Source: Psychromonas sp. SA13A (GTDB lineage: Bacteria; Pseudomonadota; Gammaproteobacteria; Enterobacterales; Psychromonadaceae). From it: a stretch of DNA of 64,000 nucleotides. Numbering within the stretch: the stretch's first letter is position 1; the number at the start of each line of letters is the position of its first letter. Both the position numbers and the translations under genes were made by a program. The notes beneath the pieces are model-generated. The model worked only from the letters and a program-made list of their open reading frames with translations. It did no database searches and was not told the origin of the DNA. Shown piece by piece: positions 58,145 through 64,000 of the stretch. The stretch is taken from assembly GCF_011378715.1 (NCBI RefSeq), contig NZ_WTKU01000001.1, forward strand, positions 186,001-250,000. The letters are read 5' to 3'.

Positions 58145-59095
58145 TTAACGATATTCACCCGCGTATTTTTCAACTAAAGCTAAGCCGTCTTTTGTTACAA
58201 AGCCAGGGCCTGAATTGATATTGTTACCAGGTAATACTCCATAACGGTCATAGTTCGTTAGCAGTACTACAGGTAGGTAAGCTTGTAGGAAGGGTTGTTG
58301 ATCAATGCCCCAGTTGATGATGCCAGATTTAATGGCTTTTACTATATTCTCACCAAGGTCAAAGGTACCGAAGTAGATATCACCAGCATAACCATTTTCT
58401 TGTAATGCTAAGATAGTTGGATCAGCAGAAGTAGGACCTAAGGTTAAGATCGCATCAACTTTAGGATGTGAGCTTAAGTAAGCTAATACACGGTTTTTAA
58501 TTTCAGAAGGATCTTGGCCACTGTCTAGCATTGAATCACCCAGTTTTACACCAAGGCCTTCAGCAAAACCACGACAACGTTCGCCAACTACGGCATTAGA
58601 GATAGCATGGTTAACACAAACAAATGATTTAACACCGTCACCTTTTGCACGTAAACCCGCTGCAAAACCTGCATCAAACTCTGGTTGGCCAACAAACATC
58701 AATGCACCAACTTCACGCGCTTGTGCTGGTGTGCCAGAGTTCATGATGATCACGTTAATACCTTGGTCAACTGCACTTCTAATTGGACCGCTTAATACGT
58801 CAAAGTCAGCAAGCGTAGTAATAATACCGTCTGGCTTAGAAGCCGTTGCTTGCTCTATAATACGCGCCATGTCTGCAAGGTCACCTGTTGGTGGGTTACG
58901 ATATTCAACTTCAACCCCCATTTGTTTACCTGCTAATGTCACACCATTTTTTACTGTATTCCACCAGCTATCTGAATCAGGTGCGTGGCTTACTAAGACA
59001 TAACGCTCTGCAGAGGCTGTCATAGATGTCAGTGCAAGTGGTGCTGCTAATGCGACTGACATAACCGCTGCAGTTAATAATTTAAACTTTTTCAT
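58145..59095 (-). CDS. Periplasmic sugar-binding protein (inositol type)
   Basis: This 316-residue protein has a signal peptide (to about ASA, residue 29) and then a periplasmic-binding-protein fold of the ribose/inositol class: VLVSHAPDSDSWWNTVKNG, GIITTLADFDVLSGPIRSA, NHAISNAVVGERCRGF and LTLGPTSADPTI. It would deliver inositol to the permease and ATPase encoded after it. A small hairpin (AGCAC / GTGCT) in the 83-bp gap to the permease may raise its relative expression. Two candidate iol operators lie upstream at 59272 and 59531. Confidence 0.88.
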   Translation of the reverse strand: MKKFKLLTAAVMSVALAAPLALTSMTASAERYVLVSHAPDSDSWWNTVKNGVTLAGKQMGVEVEYRNPPTGDLADMARIIEQATASKPDGIITTLADFDVLSGPIRSAVDQGINVIIMNSGTPAQAREVGALMFVGQPEFDAGFAAGLRAKGDGVKSFVCVNHAISNAVVGERCRGFAEGLGVKLGDSMLDSGQDPSEIKNRVLAYLSSHPKVDAILTLGPTSADPTILALQENGYAGDIYFGTFDLGENIVKAIKSGIINWGIDQQPFLQAYLPVVLLTNYDRYGVLPGNNINSGPGFVTKDGLALVEKYAGEYR

Positions 59096-59271
59096 TAAGA
59101 CTCTCCTAAATAGTACTTTGGGTTTAAAAATGAAGTTTACTTATAAACATAAGTTCTAATAATACGAAGAGCTAAACCTCACTCTCAATTGACTATTAGA
59201 AGCTGTTATTTACCTTTCTTGGGTGGTCATGCTCACTTTATAAAAAGATGAATCATGACAGAAACAAGAAG

Positions 59272-59287
59272 TGAAAAATTATTTTCA
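59272..59287. promoter_or_regulatory. Candidate iol operator, proximal to the ABC operon
   Basis: TGAAAA-ATTA-TTTTCA has perfect 6-bp arms with a 4-base centre and lies 176 bp before the binding-protein start. Confidence 0.7.
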
Positions 59288-59530
59288 TAAAAGAACAACC
59301 TCATACTAATCTTTCAAATCTAGTTAGGCTACAGCTTAAAACTCAATTGTTGCATAATTGTTAACCACGTCGAGTTTAAGCAATAAAGCAGGCTTAAAAA
59401 CCACTTCAACCCCCTAAAAATGGATAAAAAGTGCCATTTATCGTTGTGTCAGCCATAAAAAGACACCGTATTGTGCTTTATAGTGCCCCCAATCAACAGT
59501 AGCAGGCCTTCAGTAGCGGCAAGAAACAAT

Positions 59531-59546
59531 GGAAAAATATTTTTCA
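59531..59546. promoter_or_regulatory. Candidate iol operator, distal to the ABC operon
   Basis: GGAAAA-ATAT-TTTTCA contains the same perfect 14-bp palindrome as the site before iolG. It lies 259 bp from the proximal site. Confidence 0.7.
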
Positions 59547-59887
59547 AAATAAGAATAAATATTTATAAAAACAGTTGTATTACTATATAGGGAGGTAAAA
59601 AAAGAGGGGGTTATAGTTTAGAATAGAGAGCCATAAAGCTAAAAGTGACACTCAATAGCCGAAGAATTTGACACTGCTAACATTTTTAACGTTTAACACT
59701 AAAAAACAGGCAATATCGGTGTTAGAACAAGGCGAATAAAAATCAACATAAAATTTTTAAAAAACACTAAAGAATAATAATATAAAGTCTATTTAACAAT
59801 GTATTAGCCATAGATCAAGCATCGATTAGTGAGCAATTAAAATTACTAATAAAAATCAAAGCGACACAATCAGCACTAAAAGCTCCG

Positions 59888-60646
59888 TTAGGATAAAAAC
59901 CAATGAGTCCCGCCATCCCAAAATAATTTACATCCAGAAAGAAACAGAAATAGATAACATAGTCGATATACTAAGGCTTGGCTTATTTTATGTAATAACA
60001 TAATGCCAACTTTTACTCCCACCGGCCCTAGGGGCATTAGCACTAAAGACGTCATCAAATTAGTTGAATCAAACTCACCTAATAACGTATATGGGATTAA
60101 CTTAAACAGATTGATGATGGCAAACAATACCGCCATGCTGGCAATTAACACCACTTTATTTAGCTGCAACGGTAACAAATATATACTCGCAGGGCCACCA
60201 CCCGCATGTAACGCAGTACTAGAAAACCCGCTCATTATGCTCCAGAACCAAGCACTAATAAGCCCTCCTTTATGTTGATTTTTGCCACCTTTAATTACAT
60301 ATTGTAAGCAGAATAATAACGATAAACCGCCAATCACCACTTTTAAACCAGGCTCAGAGATCACACTCAAAAACATGCCTGCGATTGCAACTCCAATAAT
60401 CGAACCCGGTAGCATGCGCTTTAAAATACGATAATCGGCATTGCGATAATGTTGCTTAACAGCAAAGAAGTCCATTAAACATAAAATAGGCAATAGGATA
60501 GCTGCTGCTTGTGTCGGTGCAATGGTCATCGCCATTAATGGCACGGCTATGATGCCCAGTGCGCCACCTAATCCACCTTTGCCAATGCCATATATAAAAA
60601 CAGCGGGGATCGCAGTGGCGTAAAACCAAGGGTCTGTAACGATCAT
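59888..60646 (-). CDS. TauE/SafE-family membrane exporter
   Basis: This 252-residue inner-membrane protein has about eight helices and the family's two-repeat form: GIGKGGLGGALGIIAVPLMA in the first half and MSGFSSTALHAGGGPASIYLLPLQL in the second. Members move sulfite, sulfoacetate or other organic anions. Here it stands between the inositol transporter and mmsA on the same strand, but the long region before the ABC operon and the terminator after mmsA suggest it has its own transcript. Substrate unknown. Confidence 0.85.
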   Translation of the reverse strand: MIVTDPWFYATAIPAVFIYGIGKGGLGGALGIIAVPLMAMTIAPTQAAAILLPILCLMDFFAVKQHYRNADYRILKRMLPGSIIGVAIAGMFLSVISEPGLKVVIGGLSLLFCLQYVIKGGKNQHKGGLISAWFWSIMSGFSSTALHAGGGPASIYLLPLQLNKVVLIASMAVLFAIINLFKLIPYTLLGEFDSTNLMTSLVLMPLGPVGVKVGIMLLHKISQALVYRLCYLFLFLSGCKLFWDGGTHWFLS

Positions 60647-60717
60647 CGGCGAGTTACCTTATAAATGACATAAATGATAAAAGTAGCGTATTCGCTAAAT
60701 ACAAAATAAATACAAAA

Positions 60718-60751
60718 AAACAGCGCTTAGGTTATTTCCCTAGCGCTGTTT
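60718..60751 (-). terminator. Terminator of mmsA
   Basis: AAACAGCGCT(T)AG and CTAGCGCTGTTT form a stem with one bulge and a ~10-base loop. On the minus strand a long T run follows. It lies 161 bp past the mmsA stop. Confidence 0.8.
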
Positions 60752-60877
60752 GTTATTAGCAATGAATGAGGCTTAACCCCAACTCGGGGCAATGAAATTT
60801 AAATTCAAAATCAACTAGTTACAATTTATCAGTATACAATGTTGATAGTTTTGTTTAGTTCAAGGCATATCACGAGC

Positions 60878-60916
60878 TTAGATTACTTATTTAGATTACT
60901 TATTTAGGTTACTTAC
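60878..60916. repeat. 13-bp tandem repeat reaching the mmsA stop codon
   Basis: Three units, ttagattacttat twice and ttaggttacttac, start at 60878, 60891 and 60904. The last contains the mmsA stop codon (60913-60915). Confidence 0.88.
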
Positions 60917-62421
60917 ATAGTCGGCATCGCAAAGCTGCTTTCATGATCTTCTAAACGCACACTTGCAGGCCAACGACTAGTCACTGTTTTCATGCGAGTG
61001 TAGAAACGCACGCCATCACTACCATGTACATTCAAAGGACCAAATACCGAACGCTTCCAACCACCAAAGCTATGGAATGCCATAGGCACTGGAATCGGTA
61101 CATTTACACCAACCATGCCAGCTAATACATTTTCACTAAACTCACGTGCAGTTTCACCATCGCGTGTAAAGATAGCGGTACCGTTACCGTATTCATTACG
61201 ATTAATTAACTCAAGTGCAGTTTGATAATTAGGCACTCTCACTATAGCAAGTACGGGTCCAAAAATTTCTTCTTGATAAATAGTCATCTCTGGAGATACA
61301 TTATCGAACAAAGTAGGACCAACAAAATAACCAGCTTCATGCCCTTTAATCAAAACATCACGGCCATCAACTAATAACGAAGCACCCTGTTGTTCACCAG
61401 TACTAATAAAGTCACAAATTTTTGCTTTATGTTGCGCAGTAACAACTGGCCCCATATCATTTTCAGGTCCATCAACAATACCTGGCCCTACACGCATTGC
61501 TTGAATCTGTACTTTTAATTTATCAATCAATTGATCTGCTGTTTCATCACCCACGGCAACTACAACCGATAACGCCATGCAACGTTCACCGGCAGAACCA
61601 TAAGCAGCGCCCATAATGGCATTCGTTGCCATATCAAGATCTGCATCAGGCATTAATAAACAATGATTTTTTGCACCACCAAGTGCTTGGCAACGCTTGC
61701 CATGAGCAGAAGCTGTACTATAGATATATTCCGCTATCGGTGTTGATCCAACAAAACTAACGGCTTGTACTCGATGGTCAGTCAGTAACACATCCACCGC
61801 TTGTTTATCACCATTCACTACATTAAAGACACCATCGGGTAACCCTGCTTGCTTTAATAACTCAGCTAACTGCAGTGCTAAAGACGGATCTTTTTCTGAA
61901 GGTTTTAACACAAAGGTATTACCCGTTGCTAACGCGATCGGGAACATCCACATCGGCACCATCGCCGGAAAATTAAAAGGTGTAATGCCAACGCAAACCC
62001 CTAATGGTTGCATCAAAGAATGGCTATCAACACCGGTGCCCACGTTGGCAGAGTGCTCACCTTTTTGTAAATGAGGAATACCACAGGCATATTCTACAAC
62101 TTCTAAACCACGCGTGACTTCACCCATCGCATCGGAAAGTACTTTACCGTGTTCACTGGAAATCAAGGCGGCCAACTTTTCTTTATTCGTTTCTAATAAT
62201 GCTTTAAAAGCAAACATCACACGGGATCGTTTAAGCGGTGAAGTTTTTGACCAAGCAGGAAAAGCTTGTTCTGCAGCGATGATTGCAGCTGTTGTTTCTG
62301 CTTCATCACTGAGCACGACTTGCTTGGTTTGCTCGCCTGTAGCAGGGTTAAATACCGGTGAAAAACGCTGACTATGACTGGCACTTACTTGACCATTAAT
62401 AAAGTTTTGAATGGTTTCCAT
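60913..62421 (-). CDS. mmsA: (Methyl)malonate-semialdehyde dehydrogenase, CoA-acylating
   Basis: This 502-residue aldehyde dehydrogenase converts malonate semialdehyde, the last inositol-specific intermediate, to acetyl-CoA (IolA role). It shows GVCVGITPFNFPAMVPMW for NAD binding, GSAGERCMAL with catalytic C281, and the C-terminal FGGWKRSVFG. MmsA/IolA proteins are ~490-500 residues. The ATG at 62421 follows AAGGAAA at good distance; a TTG two codons earlier is less likely. It lies downstream of the iolC-DUF2090 gene on the same strand, completing the pathway. It may also serve valine or beta-alanine breakdown. Confidence 0.93.
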   Translation of the reverse strand: METIQNFINGQVSASHSQRFSPVFNPATGEQTKQVVLSDEAETTAAIIAAEQAFPAWSKTSPLKRSRVMFAFKALLETNKEKLAALISSEHGKVLSDAMGEVTRGLEVVEYACGIPHLQKGEHSANVGTGVDSHSLMQPLGVCVGITPFNFPAMVPMWMFPIALATGNTFVLKPSEKDPSLALQLAELLKQAGLPDGVFNVVNGDKQAVDVLLTDHRVQAVSFVGSTPIAEYIYSTASAHGKRCQALGGAKNHCLLMPDADLDMATNAIMGAAYGSAGERCMALSVVVAVGDETADQLIDKLKVQIQAMRVGPGIVDGPENDMGPVVTAQHKAKICDFISTGEQQGASLLVDGRDVLIKGHEAGYFVGPTLFDNVSPEMTIYQEEIFGPVLAIVRVPNYQTALELINRNEYGNGTAIFTRDGETAREFSENVLAGMVGVNVPIPVPMAFHSFGGWKRSVFGPLNVHGSDGVRFYTRMKTVTSRWPASVRLEDHESSFAMPTM

Positions 62422-62526
62422 GAACAATTTCCTTAAAAACTAACTACGAATAATATGAAAGCTCAATAATGATGTTGTGACCTTGTATCGCTATTGAACT
62501 TAATGTCTGAATCACTAATAATAATT

Positions 62527-64000
62527 TTATGCCGCACTACCATCTACACTCACAGCACCATTCGCCTTCACAACACCATCTTGATTGGGTTGATTGCGTT
62601 GCTGCCAAGATTGAATAATTGCGTGGTAATTACTTTTAATTTGTTTGATTAAGGTCTTATCATCAATATCGTTTGCTAACCAAGCTTGTGATGGCGCAGA
62701 AAAGATGGTGCGCCCTATGGCAAATCCTTTAACCCAAGGACAAGTTGCAGCGATAGCAAAACCTGCTTTTAATTGTTCAGCCGGTGCATCTAAACCTAAT
62801 AAAACCACACCACGACAATGTGCATCGTTTGTTTCGATCAAGTCACTTACTTGCTGCCATGATGCAGCACTCAGCGGTGGTAGCTTCCACCAATCCGGTT
62901 TCACTCCCAGTTGATAAAAGTCAGCAACTAACTGTACATAATGGACATCATCCTGTGGCATCTCTTTTGGCAAGATCACCTCTAGCAATAATTCGTGACC
63001 AGAAAGGCAACAGGCTTTATACACTTCTTGCACGGTTTGTTGTTGTGCAAGTTGCATTTCAGCGCTGTCTTGAGGATGACAAAAAACTAAACATTTAACG
63101 ACGTGTTCCAGCGGCCACGTTGTAAGTTGTGAACCTATATTGCCATGTTCAAGCGCTAATGGACGCGAACCAGGTAATTCGATAGGACGACCAATCCAAC
63201 AATCGCTACCCGTTGCGTGATTCAATACTGTTTGTCCAAAGCGGCTATCGGATAAAATGCCCGCTTTACCTTCTAAATTGGCTTCTTTAGCAACTTCTTG
63301 GCTGGCTTTAAATATCAGCTCTTTTAATACGGGAATACGCCCAAGATCCGCTCCAGACTGTTCAGCCATATCGACTAATTGACTACGATGATCAAAAGCT
63401 AATACACATAACTCATGCCACTCTTTTCGGCGTGTAGTAACGCGATGAAGATGATTTAATTCAAGGTCTAAATCAGGACGAAGTACTTGATCTGCTCTTT
63501 CTAAATAATTATCTAGCTCTTCTTTAGAGGGCATAGCAGGTGCGCAGCCATGACGCGATACAACCAGCGCACCACAAGCATTGGCATATGCACAAGATTT
63601 CAACCAACCTTCATTATTTAAATAACCACGTAATAATCCGGACATAAAGGCATCACCAGCACCTAGCACGTTTAAAACATCCACACGCACACCTTCAATG
63701 GTGATCCCATCGTCCAGTGCTTTAGGGATAGTGCCAGAAAAAACAGAGCAACCTAATGGGCCGCGTTTACAAACTAATTCAGCTTGGCTGACTGCGCGAA
63801 CTCCACGCAACGCGGCTATCGAATCGGTAGAACCACCAGCAATATGAAATTCTTCTTCGGTGCCTACTATTAGGTCGAATAAATGCAACACATCTTGTAA
63901 TTGTTGTGTCACAGAAGATGAAGCAATAAAACGAGTTTCCCCGTCACCTAAAGAAGTAAGTCCCCATAAAATAGGACGATAATCGATATCTAATGCAGTT
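62527..64000 (-). CDS. iolC: IolC-DUF2090 fusion: 5-dehydro-2-deoxygluconokinase / aldolase, partial (5' end outside window)
   Basis: The frame is open to the right edge, upstream of an internal GTG at 63912. The part seen (~491 residues) begins in the kinase domain with LDIDYRPILWGLTSLGDGE, continues through LIVGTEEEFHIAGG and the PfkB signature LGAGDAFMSGLL, and is followed by a ~300-residue DUF2090 domain (CVLAFDHRSQLVDMAEQSG, LEVILPKEMP, KPDWWKLPPL, FAIGRTIFSAPSQAW). Such fusions carry out both kinase and phospho-sugar aldolase steps of inositol breakdown (family annotation). The active-site HHRS/Lys region of LacD-like aldolases fits. It duplicates the separate iolC and iolJ of this window. 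Confidence 0.92.
   Translation of the reverse strand, partial: TALDIDYRPILWGLTSLGDGETRFIASSSVTQQLQDVLHLFDLIVGTEEEFHIAGGSTDSIAALRGVRAVSQAELVCKRGPLGCSVFSGTIPKALDDGITIEGVRVDVLNVLGAGDAFMSGLLRGYLNNEGWLKSCAYANACGALVVSRHGCAPAMPSKEELDNYLERADQVLRPDLDLELNHLHRVTTRRKEWHELCVLAFDHRSQLVDMAEQSGADLGRIPVLKELIFKASQEVAKEANLEGKAGILSDSRFGQTVLNHATGSDCWIGRPIELPGSRPLALEHGNIGSQLTTWPLEHVVKCLVFCHPQDSAEMQLAQQQTVQEVYKACCLSGHELLLEVILPKEMPQDDVHYVQLVADFYQLGVKPDWWKLPPLSAASWQQVSDLIETNDAHCRGVVLLGLDAPAEQLKAGFAIAATCPWVKGFAIGRTIFSAPSQAWLANDIDDKTLIKQIKSNYHAIIQSWQQRNQPNQDGVVKANGAVSVDGSAA

Larger units (their letters stand above)
59096..59887. other. Promoter region of the inositol ABC operon
   Basis: This 792-bp AT-rich region has no supported gene. 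It contains two TGAAAA-N4-TTTTCA type palindromes, 259 bp apart. Confidence 0.7.

Overview
The window looks like chromosome of a cold- or marine-adapted gammaproteobacterium, most like Psychromonas or a close relative. The basis is low GC with long AT-rich intergenic stretches, Vibrio/Shewanella-type gene families, several c-di-GMP enzymes, an integron-type cassette cluster, and intergenic repeats typical of that group. Genus is inference; there is no rRNA or tRNA in the window to anchor it.

Layout. 1-2.8 kb: minus-strand copper/silver efflux genes (small Met/Cys-rich protein, cusC-like, partial cusB-like with a triplicated metal-binding module). 3-8 kb: an outer-membrane protein, a MITE-like repeat, then eptA with its own OmpR-type two-component pair. 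8-19 kb: a cation/proton antiporter, a FIST sensor with a GGDEF-EAL protein, a CHASE histidine kinase with a small response regulator, OmpA, and a Cache diguanylate cyclase. 19-21.5 kb: GNAT-nitrilase fusion and an SDR. 22-31 kb: a galactoside module made of a GalR-type repressor, mglBAC and lacZ, with matching GalR-type operators before mglB and lacZ. 32-36.5 kb: a second CHASE kinase and response regulator pair plus a response regulator-GGDEF-EAL protein. 36.7-38.7 kb: a MalZ-like glycosidase.

39-50 kb and 56-64 kb hold a complete myo-inositol catabolic system: iolD, an RpiR regulator, iolJ, iolB, iolC, a Gfo/Idh dehydrogenase, iolE, divergent iolG and an iolI-like gene, an inositol-type ABC transporter, mmsA/iolA, and a second iolC fused to a DUF2090 aldolase domain that runs off the window. 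Palindromes of the form TGAAAA-N4-TTTTCA occur in pairs about 260 bp apart before iolD, between iolE and iolG, and before the transporter. They are the best candidates for the RpiR operators.

Between the two inositol blocks (50-55.8 kb) lies an accessory island. It has a hipA-hipB-like toxin-antitoxin pair in reversed gene order with its own operator repeats, a copy of the iolI terminator on its far side, four ~110-bp direct repeats, and three gene cassettes. Each cassette is followed by an attC-like site whose 5' core box overlaps or lies just before the stop codon. No integrase gene is in the window, so this looks like a CALIN (attC cluster lacking an integrase). The cassettes encode a NYN-domain nuclease-like protein, an HExxH metallopeptidase-like protein and an unknown membrane protein.

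Short minisatellites with 7-16 bp units recur in leaders and directly against stop codons. That is the main sequence-level oddity outside the island.
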